From Salegentibacter tibetensis (GTDB taxonomy: Bacteria > Bacteroidota > Bacteroidia > Flavobacteriales > Flavobacteriaceae): a stretch of DNA of 64,000 nucleotides. Numbering within the stretch: the first letter of the stretch is position 1; each line of letters opens with the position of its first letter. The stretch covers positions 1-64,000 of the forward strand of contig NZ_JAIQZA010000019.1 of assembly GCF_020164485.1 (NCBI RefSeq), in the 5' to 3' direction. The notes beneath the pieces are model-generated. The model was not told the DNA's origin and did no database searches. It saw nothing but the letters and a program-made list of their open reading frames with translations. Shown here one piece after another: positions 35,046 through 44,198 of this stretch. The position numbers and the translations under genes were made by a program.

Positions 35046-36239
35046 TTAAATTACTTCTAGCTCTTTTCCAACTTTAATAAATGCAGATATTGCATTGTCT
35101 AAATGTTCTTGCTCGTGAGCTGCAGACAGTTGTACTCTTATTCTGGCCTTTTCTTTTGGCACCACAGGATAAAAGAATCCAATTACATAAATGCCTTCTT
35201 CCAATAGCCTTTCTGCCATTTTTTGGGAAAGTTTGGCATCATAGAGCATTACCGGAACAATTGCAGATTCTCCATCAATAATATCAAAACCAGCATCTTT
35301 AATTCCTTTCTTAAAATATTCGGTGTTGCTTTTTAGTTTTTCTCTTAGGCTATTATCGTTTTTAAGCATATCAAATACCTTAATCGAGGCACCAACAATG
35401 GAAGGAGCAAGGGAATTTGAAAATAAATAGGGTCTTGAGCGTTGTCTTAGCAACTCTATAATTTCCTTTTTAGCCGTGGTATAGCCGCCCATAGCACCAC
35501 CAAGTGCTTTTCCTAGCGTTCCTGTGATGATATCTACGCGATCCATAACCCCTTTTTCTTCCAGGGTTCCAATACCTTTTTCGCCAATAAACCCGGTTGC
35601 GTGGCATTCATCTATCATTACCAATGCATCATATTTATCGGCCAGGTCACAAATTTTGTCCAGGGGAGCTACAAGCCCGTCCATGGAGAAAACACCATCG
35701 GTTACGATAAGTTTAAATCTGGCTCCTTTTTCGTTAGCATCCTGAAGTTGTTTTTCCAAATCGGCCATATCGCCGTTTTGGTACCGATATCTCGCCGCCT
35801 TACATAAACGCACCCCATCAATAATAGAGGCGTGGTTTAGGGAATCTGAAATTATCGCATCTTCCTTAGTTAAAAGCGGTTCAAAAATTCCGCCATTGGC
35901 GTCAAAACACGCAGCGTATAGAATAGTATCTTCTGTTCCGTAGAAATCGGCAATTTTTTGTTCCAGTTCTTTATGGATATCCTGGGTTCCGCAAATAAAC
36001 CTAACGCTAGACATTCCAAATCCGTGGGTGTCCATAGTATCTTTTGCCGCCTGAATAACTTCCGGATGGGAGGAAAGCCCTAAATAATTATTGGCGCAGA
36101 AATTAATCACTTCCTGCCCTGTAGAAATTTTGATTACCGCATCCTGAGGTCCGGTAATTATGCGTTCTTTTTTAAAAAGCCCGTCTTCTTCAATTTGTTT
36201 CAGTTCCTTTTGTAAATGGTCTTTTATCTTTCCGTACAT
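35046..36239 (-). CDS. kbl: Glycine C-acetyltransferase (2-amino-3-ketobutyrate CoA ligase)
   Basis: Cleaves 2-amino-3-ketobutyrate with CoA to glycine and acetyl-CoA, the second step of threonine breakdown. 397 residues, very close to E. coli Kbl (398). The PLP lysine is Lys244 in [11 protein letters not shown], at the E. coli position, and [12 protein letters not shown] (208-219) binds the cofactor ring. Threonine dehydrogenase is not adjacent. A TAAATTTG box (36258-36265, minus) is the likely -7 site. Confidence 0.93.
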   Translation of the reverse strand: MYGKIKDHLQKELKQIEEDGLFKKERIITGPQDAVIKISTGQEVINFCANNYLGLSSHPEVIQAAKDTMDTHGFGMSSVRFICGTQDIHKELEQKIADFYGTEDTILYAACFDANGGIFEPLLTKEDAIISDSLNHASIIDGVRLCKAARYRYQNGDMADLEKQLQDANEKGARFKLIVTDGVFSMDGLVAPLDKICDLADKYDALVMIDECHATGFIGEKGIGTLEEKGVMDRVDIITGTLGKALGGAMGGYTTAKKEIIELLRQRSRPYLFSNSLAPSIVGASIKVFDMLKNDNSLREKLKSNTEYFKKGIKDAGFDIIDGESAIVPVMLYDAKLSQKMAERLLEEGIYVIGFFYPVVPKEKARIRVQLSAAHEQEHLDNAISAFIKVGKELEVI

Positions 36240-36273
36240 AATTTTTCTATTTTTTTACAAATTTACATTTCTT

Positions 36274-39200
36274 TTAAACAAGGCGTACTTTAAGCGTTTT
36301 ATTTGTATAAACAAGGTTTTTACTGCCTATAATGTAGCCCATATCCTGTAAAATCGAGGCATAATTATTAATTTGAGTTTCGTGAGAAGCATTGAACTTT
36401 CCGGTTTTGTAATCTATAATATTCACGGTGTTTCCCGAAAAATTAATGCGGTCTGGCCTAAGTCTTTTACCTTCCGGACTTAAAATGTCGCGTTCGTTAT
36501 AACTTGTTGCGTTTTCTGTAAAGTATTCTGAAAGTTGCGGGTGACTCGTAATTTCAACAAGTAATTTTTCTATTTTCTCCGCGGAATCTTTTGTGATTAT
36601 TCCATTGTTTACAGCTTGGGCAACAACAGGTTTTACCTGGTCCTTGTAATCTATTTGCGCCAGTAATTCGTGCAGGATTTCTCCTTTTTCAATCGCTTCT
36701 TCCTGCTTGCTGTCCCACAGCATTCCCGATTTTGTAACGATATTCACCGCCTTATTCTGTGTTGCTGAAGAATAAAATTTTTCAGAAATAATATTTTCTG
36801 AAAGCTTTTCTTCTGAAGTTGTCGGGATCCCAATTTCTCCAAATTCATAAACATTGATGTTAGGATCCCATCTCCCGATGTTTTTTAAAAAACCGATCAA
36901 TAAACCTGAAGTTTTATAAGCTTTTTCATTGCCTTTTGCATCTATTTCTTTCTTACTCAACAAATATAATTGCTGAGAAGCCCTTGTACAGGCTACGTAA
37001 AGCACATTTAAGGTGTCAAGTTCCTTTTGATGAATTAGCTCTGTATAAATCTCGGAGGCCTTCGGACCCCAATTCAGCATTTTATCTGAAGCGCTTAGGT
37101 AATTCATTGGAATTTCATTTAAAGGCGGCTCCATAGGTAGCCAAAGCGAATCCATTCGAGTGCTTTTTGAATCGGAATTTGCATAGGGATAGATCACTAC
37201 CGGAAATTCTAAACCTTTGGATTTATGAATCGTCATTATTTGTACAGCATCTTCAGCTTTAGGAACCACAATGCTTAAACTTTCTTTTTCCTGAAGCCAT
37301 AAATCAATAAAATCAGCTATACCGGCAGTTGCTTTTTGTGTGCTTTCAAAAATGAAATCGAGAAAAAACTGTACGTAAGCATTGGAAGTTTCTACCAGTG
37401 AGAAGCTTCGAATAATATATTCAGCAGCTTCATAGACGGAAAGGTGCTTTATTTCATCAAGATTAAAATGGATATCATAATCCTTTAACCAATGGAAAAA
37501 TGCTCTTCCGTCTTTGGGTAAATTCGCCGAAATAATAAGGTAGTGGTTTTCTATTTCAAGAAAATCAGCCAGGAAATCAAAAAGCTCCAGTTTTAAGGTG
37601 TTGTCTTTGGGGCTTAAAGAAAATTCCAACAAATGGGCAATAAAATTTACTTCGGGGGAATTAGCTACCAGTAAGGTTTCCGAAGAAACCACGGGAATAT
37701 TATTCTCGCTTAAATAACTCGCAATAGTAATACCTTCTTTCTTTTTGCGGGTTAAGATGCAGATATCTCCTTTTTTAAACTTTTTATCCTCCAGATTTTG
37801 AATAATTTCGAGGATCTTTTCAGGATAAATCTCGTGTTCTTCAGCAATATTTTCGGCTTCAATAAAATTGATATTCACATAGCCAAAATCCCCTTTTCTA
37901 GGATTTTGCTTACTTTCTTCAAATAAATTGCAATAAGCCGGATGTTGTAAAGTGCCGGAGGCATAATTGAATAAGCTATTGTTGAAATTTACAATCTGGC
38001 TCCCGCTTCGGTAATTATCTGGTAAGTTTGCTACCCGTTTTTCAATACTAAATGGATTGGTATCTAAGCATAGGTCTATAAACTGCTCGGCTTTGCCACC
38101 GCGCCACCTGTAGATAGATTGTTTCGCGTCGCCAACCAACATCGCGCTGGCGGGATCTTGAATATTTTCAGAAGAAAGTTTGTTGTCTATAAGCGGGATC
38201 AGGTTTTCCCACTGCATTTGCGAAGTGTCCTGAAATTCGTCTATAAAATAATTTTGATACCGCTCACCAAGCCTTTCGTAAATAAAAGGTGCCGGCTGGT
38301 CTTTAACCTGCGCGCTAATTTTTGGGTTAAATTCTGAAATAAGGATTAGATTGCGCTCTTTTTTTATAAGCTCCACTTCCTGGTTTATGGCGTTAAGCAA
38401 AGAGAGTTGGGTAAGATTCTTTCTAATTGCACTTAGAAAATCCAGATTTAAGTAAGCCCTTTTCGAAATCTCGAAAAGACTAACTATTAAAGATTGGATA
38501 CTATCCAACGCATCCTTAGCAGCTTGATTTTTATTTGCTTTTGCATAAAGAGGAGCAGTTTCCAGCTTTTGCATCCAGGATTTCTCAAAACCGTCTATGG
38601 ATTTTTGATCCCTTAATTTCACGAAATGCTTATAAACGTATCCCCCGCTAAAATCTTTTTCTTCGATATTGTTATTTTCAACCAGATCGAAAAATTCGTG
38701 GCTTGTTTCAGCAATTAGATCTTCGGTATTTTTAATTTCTGAACTTATTCTTTCCTTGAATTTCCGAAAATCTTCTGGAGTTTTTCCTTTAAGCTTTTTC
38801 AGCGCTTCCTGGTGATTTTCGCCAATAAGTAATTCAGAAATCTCAAAAAGGTCTTTCGCGATATCCCAGCTCTTATCATCATCGGTTTTACTTACGGCAA
38901 AAGCGATTAGTATTTTGGTGAGATCTTTATCGGTTCCGGCTTTGCTTATAAGTCGGTCTACGGCTTCCGTCAGGATTTGCCGGGTGTTAAGGGCAATTTC
39001 AAAATTTACCGGAAGACCAAGATCCTTAGCGAAAGTTCTAAGAACCCTATGTGTAAACCCGTCTATGGTTGATACTTCAAAAGCAGCGTAATTATGAATG
39101 ATGCTTTTCAAAATCTTTGCTGCCTTTGTTTTGAGGTCAGTTTCAGATAAACCGGTTTCTTCAGAAATAATTTTAAAAAGAGGATTATTGGCAGCAGTAG

Positions 39201-39405
39201 TTTCTTCAGCAGTAAAACCCCTTAAACTACTTATAATTCTTGATTTCATTTCATCTACCGCCTTATTGGTAAAAGTAATTGCGAGGATATTTTTATAAGC
39301 GTCATGTTTTTTACTTTTAAACAAGAGAAGTAAATACTCCTTAACAAGGGTGAAAGTTTTTCCCGATCCCGCAGAAGCATTGTAAATGGTAAAGTTATTA
39401 TTCAA
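36274..39405 (-). CDS. AddA-like helicase-nuclease subunit (UvrD family)
   Basis: 1043 residues. The N-terminal Walker A is NASAGSGKTFTLVK (9-22), later helicase motifs include YFIDEFQDTSQMQW, GDAKQSIYRWRGG and MTIHKSKGLEFPVV, and the C-terminal RecB-type nuclease has RPDRINFSGNTVNIIDYKTG. It should unwind and trim DNA ends with the AddB-like protein. kbl and ompA sit between the two subunit genes; all four share a strand. It is divergent from sod. Confidence 0.88.
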   Translation of the reverse strand: MNNNFTIYNASAGSGKTFTLVKEYLLLLFKSKKHDAYKNILAITFTNKAVDEMKSRIISSLRGFTAEETTAANNPLFKIISEETGLSETDLKTKAAKILKSIIHNYAAFEVSTIDGFTHRVLRTFAKDLGLPVNFEIALNTRQILTEAVDRLISKAGTDKDLTKILIAFAVSKTDDDKSWDIAKDLFEISELLIGENHQEALKKLKGKTPEDFRKFKERISSEIKNTEDLIAETSHEFFDLVENNNIEEKDFSGGYVYKHFVKLRDQKSIDGFEKSWMQKLETAPLYAKANKNQAAKDALDSIQSLIVSLFEISKRAYLNLDFLSAIRKNLTQLSLLNAINQEVELIKKERNLILISEFNPKISAQVKDQPAPFIYERLGERYQNYFIDEFQDTSQMQWENLIPLIDNKLSSENIQDPASAMLVGDAKQSIYRWRGGKAEQFIDLCLDTNPFSIEKRVANLPDNYRSGSQIVNFNNSLFNYASGTLQHPAYCNLFEESKQNPRKGDFGYVNINFIEAENIAEEHEIYPEKILEIIQNLEDKKFKKGDICILTRKKKEGITIASYLSENNIPVVSSETLLVANSPEVNFIAHLLEFSLSPKDNTLKLELFDFLADFLEIENHYLIISANLPKDGRAFFHWLKDYDIHFNLDEIKHLSVYEAAEYIIRSFSLVETSNAYVQFFLDFIFESTQKATAGIADFIDLWLQEKESLSIVVPKAEDAVQIMTIHKSKGLEFPVVIYPYANSDSKSTRMDSLWLPMEPPLNEIPMNYLSASDKMLNWGPKASEIYTELIHQKELDTLNVLYVACTRASQQLYLLSKKEIDAKGNEKAYKTSGLLIGFLKNIGRWDPNINVYEFGEIGIPTTSEEKLSENIISEKFYSSATQNKAVNIVTKSGMLWDSKQEEAIEKGEILHELLAQIDYKDQVKPVVAQAVNNGIITKDSAEKIEKLLVEITSHPQLSEYFTENATSYNERDILSPEGKRLRPDRINFSGNTVNIIDYKTGKFNASHETQINNYASILQDMGYIIGSKNLVYTNKTLKVRLV

Positions 39406-39525
39406 ATAGGTTGGATTTTAGAGAAGATTATAATTTTTAAAGGTAAAATAAAAAAGTTTTGTACTATACGCAGGCTTTTAAGTATTTTATAACACTAAAA
39501 TGTTTCTATTAAATAGCTTAATACC

Positions 39526-39533
39526 TAAATTTG
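39526..39533 (+). promoter_or_regulatory. -7 box of sod
   Basis: TAAATTTG, an exact TAnnTTTG, 38 bp before the sod ATG at 39572. No clear TTG at -33. Confidence 0.45.
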
Positions 39534-39571
39534 AGTGAATTTATTACTAATCACTAAAATATTATATACAA

Positions 39572-40180
39572 ATGGCTTTTGAGTTACCAAAGTTAAAATA
39601 TGCATTTGATGCATTAGAACCACATATAGATGCAAAAACCATGGAAATACACCATGGAAAACATCACGCAGGTTATACTAAAAAATTGAACGCTGCAATT
39701 GAAGGTACTGATCTGGAAGGAAAAACCATAGAGAATATCCTTGAAAATCTTGATAAATCTAACACAGCCGTAAGAAATAACGGAGGTGGATTTTATAACC
39801 ACAGATTATTTTGGGAAATTATGTCTCCAGATGGTGGCGGAAAACCAGAAGGTGAACTTGCGAAAGCAATAGATACCGCATTTGGATCTTTTGAAGCTTT
39901 TAAAGATGAATTTTCTAAAGCGGCTGCTGGACAGTTTGGTTCCGGATGGGCCTGGCTTTGTGTTCAGGAAGGTGGAAAAGTAGAGATTTGCTCTACTGCA
40001 AATCAGGACAACCCTTTAATGCCGGGAATCGGTTGTGATGGAACTCCAGTTTTAGGTTTAGATGTTTGGGAACACGCATATTACCTAAATTACCAAAACC
40101 GTCGTCCAGATTACATTGAAGCTTTCTTTAATGTAATTGACTGGAAAGAAGTAGGAAGCAGATATGCGAAGCAGAAATAA
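39572..40180 (+). CDS. Superoxide dismutase, Mn/Fe type
   Basis: Converts superoxide to oxygen and peroxide; cytoplasmic. 202 residues. The metal ligands are His27 (MEIHHGKHH), His77 ([10 protein letters not shown]), Asp164 and His168 ([10 protein letters not shown]). Gln145 in NQDNPLM is at the place of the Mn-type glutamine, which suggests manganese, although metal preference cannot be settled by motif alone. Monocistronic, ending in a strong terminator at 40206-40234. Confidence 0.95.
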   Translation: MAFELPKLKYAFDALEPHIDAKTMEIHHGKHHAGYTKKLNAAIEGTDLEGKTIENILENLDKSNTAVRNNGGGFYNHRLFWEIMSPDGGGKPEGELAKAIDTAFGSFEAFKDEFSKAAAGQFGSGWAWLCVQEGGKVEICSTANQDNPLMPGIGCDGTPVLGLDVWEHAYYLNYQNRRPDYIEAFFNVIDWKEVGSRYAKQK

Positions 40181-40205
40181 TATAATTAGTATTTCTTAAT
40201 ATATT

Positions 40206-40234
40206 AAAAGACCGCCTTTAGAGCGGTCTTTTTC
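40206..40234 (+). terminator. Intrinsic terminator after sod
   Basis: AAAAGACCGC (40206-40215) and GCGGTCTTTT (40223-40232) around CTTTAGA, followed by Ts. Confidence 0.85.
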
Positions 40235-40250
40235 GTGCCAGAATGTTTAG

Positions 40251-40343
40251 AATAAAAAAAGGTGGATTTTTAGATCCACCTTTTTTTGCCCCAAATCTAC
40301 CATGAACTTAACCTACTTATGTTATGGTGATTCTAAAGTATAC
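40251..40343 (-). ncRNA. Candidate small RNA/terminator unit, copy A
   Basis: The 72 bp 40251-40322 match 40615-40686 with a single difference, and looser similarity runs on to about 40343. Read on the minus strand each copy has TTGC, then TATACTTTAG (candidate -7 region), a 35-nt conserved segment including GGTTAAGTTCATGGTAGATT, and a terminator stem GGTGGAT/ATCCACC with U tail. Here the stem is fully paired. No gene explains it; existence of a transcript is an inference. Confidence 0.45.
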
Positions 40344-40370
40344 TGAATAAATCTTGCTCGCAACTTTTTT

Positions 40371-40555
40371 AGATCAACGGCATATTTATTAGTTAAATCA
40401 TTGAAAATCAAAAATAAATGTAAGAAAATGATGTTTTCTGTGGCTTTGAAATCTTTACTTAAATAAGTTAGGAGGCTGAATAAGATCAATAAAGATCAAA
40501 GACGTATTTATCTGTTAAAGTATTGAATATCAAAATTTAATGTAAGAAAGACTGA
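40371..40555. repeat. Diverged direct repeat within the sod-purF gap
   Basis: 40371-40434 and 40493-40555 align at about four of five positions, both beginning AGATCAA and ending AATGTAAGAAA. They lie between the two candidate small-RNA units, so the whole gap seems built from duplicated pieces. No reading frame or known element explains them. Confidence 0.55.
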
Positions 40556-40614
40556 ATTTTCATGTCAGTTCACTACGGTATTGTTATAATGGGAAAATTT
40601 ATAATTCGGGTACA

Positions 40615-40708
40615 AATAAAAAAAGGCGGATTTTTAGATCCACCTTTTTTTGCCCCAAATCTACCATGAACTTAACCTACTTATGTTTATGGTTCTGCTA
40701 AAGTATAT
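40615..40708 (-). ncRNA. Candidate small RNA/terminator unit, copy B
   Basis: Second copy, beginning about 60 bp past the end of the long purF gene on the minus strand. The one difference from copy A in the core turns a T-A stem pair into a G-U wobble if the minus strand is transcribed, but into a C-A clash on the plus strand, which favours minus-strand transcription. It may be the purF terminator, a processed 3' RNA or an independent small RNA. Another stem, TTCCTGC/GCAGGAA (40716-40722 with 40745-40751), lies between it and purF. Confidence 0.45.
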
Positions 40709-40767
40709 AAACTTATTCCTGCAAAAAATCATTTTAGACGAAAGGCAGGAAAATTTGTTTAAATGCA

Positions 40768-42666
40768 CTAATAGGCTCTTCCTGCGGTTCCTTCGTAGAA
40801 ATTAATAAAAGCCCTATTCACTACTCTATTACCTCCAAAGGTTGGATAATTCCCTGTAAAATACCAGTCGCCCAGGTTTTTAGGGCAGGCTTTATGTAAA
40901 TTATCTACTGTTTGGTAAATTACTTTCACATCTGCTCTTACATCGGTATCACAAAGTAATTCTGAAATTTTATCAGAAATTTGCTCATCGGTAAAAGGCT
41001 CGTAGATTTCCTTTACGAAGTTCTTAACCTCTACATCGGCAAGATCTACCTGTAGTTTACATTTTTCGTAAACTTTCTCTACCATATCGTATTGTTTGTT
41101 TTCCTGTAAAAGTTCCAGGGCTGCTCTAAAAGCAACAAGATCTTCCAGTCGTGCCATATCTATTCCGTAACAATCTGGATAGCGAATTTGCGGAGCCGAA
41201 GAGACTACTACAATTTGTTTTGGGTTTAACCTGTCCATCATTTTAATAATACTCTTCTTTAAAGTGGTTCCCCTAACAATGCTGTCATCTATAATTACCA
41301 GGCTGTCTTCCGGCTTTACCACGCCGTAAGTCACATCGTAAACGTGAGCTACAAGATCGTCCCGGCTGCTATCTTCAGTAATAAAAGTTCTAAGCTTAAC
41401 GTCTTTAATCGCAATTTTTTCGGTACGTAGGCGGTGTGCTAATATTTCCTGAAGTCGCGCATCAGTTAATGTTTCCTTTTCGGCAAGGATAGCATCGTTC
41501 TTCTGTTTGTTCAATTCATCCTGTGCTGCTTCAACCATTCCGTAGAAACTTGTTTCCGCAGTATTCGGAATAAAAGAGAAAACTGTATTTATAGTATCGT
41601 GGTCTATAGATTTTAATACTTCAGGCATCAATAAACGCCCAAGCATCTTACGTTCTTTATAGATCTCGGCATCGCTTCCGCGGGAAAAATAAATACGCTC
41701 AAAAGAACAGGCTTTTCGCTCTAAAGGTTCAAGAATTTGTTTGATGTTAACCTCGCCGCTTTTTTTGGTAATAATAGCGTGTCCCGGCGGTAGTTCGTGT
41801 ACATCATCAAAATCTACATTGAATGCGGTTTGAATTACCGGCCTTTCTGAGGCAACTACTACAACTTCGTCATCTTTATAATAATAAGCAGGGCGAATTC
41901 CCGCCGGATCACGTAAAACAAAAGAATCACCGTGCCCAAGTAAACCGGCCATAGCGTAACCACCATCCCAGTTTTTAGAGGATTTCCTAAGTATTTTGGC
42001 AACGTTTAATTTTTCAGCAATAATAGGGGATGCTGAAACTTTTGAGAAACCTTGCTTTTTTAATTTTTTATAAAGTTTTTCTACTTCTGAATCCAGGAAA
42101 TGACCAATTTTTTCCATAACCGTAACGGTATCGGCCTTTTCTTTTGGATGCTGTCCTAATTCTACCAGGTTGTTAAAAAGCTGGTTAACATTAGTCATAT
42201 TAAAATTTCCCGCAACAATCAGGTTACGGTGCATCCAGTTATTTTGCCGAAGAAATGGATGTACATTTTCTATACTGTTTTTCCCGAAAGTTCCGTAACG
42301 AACGTGACCAAGATAAACTTCCCCTACATAAGGGATGTGTTTCTTTTGCAGGGAAACATTTTCGGCGTACTCAGGGTTAGCTTTAATTTCCTCGTTGATC
42401 CTGCCGTTAATCTGCTCGAAAATATCCTGAATGGGCTGTGCCGCATTCGATCTAATTCGACTTATATAACGATCTCCTGGAGCGGTACTCAATTTGATGT
42501 TGGCAAAACCGGCACCATCTTGGCCGCGGTTATGCTGTTTTTCCATCATTAAATACATCTTGTTAATCCCATAAAAGGCAGTACCATATTTTTCTTTATA
42601 GTATTCCAGGGGTTTTAACAAGCGTATTTGTGCAATTCCACATTCGTGTTTTAGGGCGTCACTCAT
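40768..42666 (-). CDS. purF: Amidophosphoribosyltransferase, long form
   Basis: Transfers glutamine amide nitrogen to PRPP to start purine synthesis. 632 residues, much longer than E. coli PurF (505). The N-terminal Ntn glutaminase has Cys9 in HECGIAQI, so eight residues must be removed to free the catalytic cysteine, and HNRGQDGAG. The phosphoribosyltransferase motif is VIIDDSIVRGTTLKK. The extra length lies in the glutaminase and at the C-terminus. I recall flavobacteria having a shorter canonical purF elsewhere, so this may be a paralogue. It is separated from the upstream kinase by a terminator. Confidence 0.82.
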   Translation of the reverse strand: MSDALKHECGIAQIRLLKPLEYYKEKYGTAFYGINKMYLMMEKQHNRGQDGAGFANIKLSTAPGDRYISRIRSNAAQPIQDIFEQINGRINEEIKANPEYAENVSLQKKHIPYVGEVYLGHVRYGTFGKNSIENVHPFLRQNNWMHRNLIVAGNFNMTNVNQLFNNLVELGQHPKEKADTVTVMEKIGHFLDSEVEKLYKKLKKQGFSKVSASPIIAEKLNVAKILRKSSKNWDGGYAMAGLLGHGDSFVLRDPAGIRPAYYYKDDEVVVVASERPVIQTAFNVDFDDVHELPPGHAIITKKSGEVNIKQILEPLERKACSFERIYFSRGSDAEIYKERKMLGRLLMPEVLKSIDHDTINTVFSFIPNTAETSFYGMVEAAQDELNKQKNDAILAEKETLTDARLQEILAHRLRTEKIAIKDVKLRTFITEDSSRDDLVAHVYDVTYGVVKPEDSLVIIDDSIVRGTTLKKSIIKMMDRLNPKQIVVVSSAPQIRYPDCYGIDMARLEDLVAFRAALELLQENKQYDMVEKVYEKCKLQVDLADVEVKNFVKEIYEPFTDEQISDKISELLCDTDVRADVKVIYQTVDNLHKACPKNLGDWYFTGNYPTFGGNRVVNRAFINFYEGTAGRAY

Positions 42667-42708
42667 AGTAAATGCTTAGCGGATTTTATTCCGGCTTTAT
42701 ATAAAAAA

Positions 42709-42728
42709 TGCCCTGAATAATCAGGGCA
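42709..42728 (-). terminator. Terminator after the PfkB kinase gene
   Basis: TGCCCTGA and TCAGGGCA form a perfect 8-bp stem; a T run follows on the minus strand. It separates the kinase from purF. Confidence 0.8.
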
Positions 42729-42733
42729 TAGGT

Positions 42734-43657
42734 TTAGGTTAATGCTATTTCAAATTGAGTTAATTTCTTAAACTCTTCGAGGCGAGAATCAACTTCATCG
42801 GCTGAAAGTTCCTGCATTCTTTCGGTACCAAATTTTTCTACGCAAAAAGATGCGAGATTGGAGCCGTAAATAATGGCGTTTTTCATATTCTCAAAGCTAA
42901 TGTCTCCGGTTTTGGCGAGATAACCTGCAAAACCTCCTGCAAATGTATCTCCGGCGCCGGTTGGATCAAAAACTTCTTCCAGTGGAAGGGCGGGAGCAAA
43001 AAACACCTGCTCTTCGTGAAATAATAAAGCACCGTGCTCTCCTTTTTTAATCACTACATATTTTGGACCCATAGTAGCGATCTTTTTAGCAGCTTTTGCC
43101 AAAGAATATTCGCCTGAAAGTTGTCTGGCTTCTTCATCGTTAATCGTAATCACATCTACTTTGCTTATCACTTTCTTTAAATCTTCCAGGGCATTATCCA
43201 TCCAGAAATTCATCGTGTCCAGGATTGCCAGTTTTGGAGATTCAATTTGTTCTAAAACGCTAAGCTGAACAAGTGGATGCAGGTTGCCCAACATCACAAT
43301 TTCAGAATCTTTATAAGCATTTGGTACTACTGGATTAAAATCGGCGAGTACATTTAATTGTGTATCTAAAGTATCTCTGGAATTTAAATCGTTATGGTAA
43401 CGACCGCTCCAAAAGAAAGTTTTTCCGCCGGGAACCACTTCAATTCCATCAATATTTATATTGTTTTTAGTAAGCAGGTCCAGGTATTTTTGTGGAAAAT
43501 CATCTCCAACAATAGATACCACCGCGCTATCTACATTAAATTGTGAGGCTGAAAGCCCAATATAGGTTCCTGCACCTCCAAGAATTTTATCGGTTTTCCC
43601 GAACGGGGTTTCAATAGCATCAAAGGCTACAGTGCCTACAATCAGTAATTTACTCAT
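42734..43657 (-). CDS. PfkB-family sugar or nucleoside kinase
   Basis: A ribokinase-fold kinase of 307 residues. The N-terminal GGAGTYIGLSAS segment binds substrate and the C-terminal DPTGAGDTFAGGFAGYL (near 228-244) holds the anion hole and catalytic Asp. Adenosine/ribokinase-like members are hard to tell apart; the nearby purF and purN make a purine or ribose substrate plausible but not shown. It has its own promoter (43681-43711) and terminator. Confidence 0.85.
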   Translation of the reverse strand: MSKLLIVGTVAFDAIETPFGKTDKILGGAGTYIGLSASQFNVDSAVVSIVGDDFPQKYLDLLTKNNINIDGIEVVPGGKTFFWSGRYHNDLNSRDTLDTQLNVLADFNPVVPNAYKDSEIVMLGNLHPLVQLSVLEQIESPKLAILDTMNFWMDNALEDLKKVISKVDVITINDEEARQLSGEYSLAKAAKKIATMGPKYVVIKKGEHGALLFHEEQVFFAPALPLEEVFDPTGAGDTFAGGFAGYLAKTGDISFENMKNAIIYGSNLASFCVEKFGTERMQELSADEVDSRLEEFKKLTQFEIALT

Positions 43658-43680
43658 AATTTGATTTAAAAAATGTGCTG

Positions 43681-43711
43681 CAAATATACAGTTTGTTTTT
43701 CAAGGGCTCAA
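43681..43711 (-). promoter_or_regulatory. Promoter of the PfkB kinase gene
   Basis: Minus strand TTG at 43711-43709, 20-bp spacer, TATATTTG at 43688-43681; the ATG is 24 bp on. Confidence 0.55.
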
Positions 43712-43730
43712 TCAAAATAGGAGGTTCGTT

Positions 43731-44198
43731 TTAACTTTGCTGAAAACCTTCATCTATTAAAAGCCTTTTTTCTTTTGAGGCAGCTACCGCTAAAGCGTCG
43801 CAGCGTTCGTTTTGCGGATGGTCATTATGTCCTTTTATCCACTTAAAACTTACATTATGTTTGCGAAATTCTTTCAGAAATTCTATCCAGAGATCGGAAT
43901 TTTTACGGTCTTTAAAATTTTTCTTTTCCCAACCAAAGACCCATTTTTTGTTTACCGCATCAGCTACATATTTTGAGTCGGTAAAAACAATAGCAGCAAC
44001 ACCGGGCTTTTTCAGCTTTTTTAGAGCGTCAATTACAGCCAGCAATTCCATCCTGTTGTTGGTGGTATGTTTAAAACCCTTTGCAAATTCTTTGCGGTAA
44101 GCTTTTCCTACCCATTCCATCACAATTCCGTAACCACCCGGGCCGGGATTTCCTCTCGCGGCACCATCGGTATAAATGTGTACCTGGACTGTTTGCAC
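43731..44198 (-). CDS. rnhA: Ribonuclease HI
   Basis: Degrades RNA in RNA-DNA hybrids. 155 residues, the E. coli length. The catalytic acids lie in IYTDGAARGNPGPGGYG (Asp11), NNRMELLAVIDAL (Glu in MELL), FTDSKYVADAVNKKW (Asp) and the C-terminal ERCDALA (Asp). Its ATG overlaps the purN stop by one base, so the two genes are coupled; the link between them is one of expression, not pathway. Confidence 0.95.
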   Translation of the reverse strand: MQTVQVHIYTDGAARGNPGPGGYGIVMEWVGKAYRKEFAKGFKHTTNNRMELLAVIDALKKLKKPGVAAIVFTDSKYVADAVNKKWVFGWEKKNFKDRKNSDLWIEFLKEFRKHNVSFKWIKGHNDHPQNERCDALAVAASKEKRLLIDEGFQQS

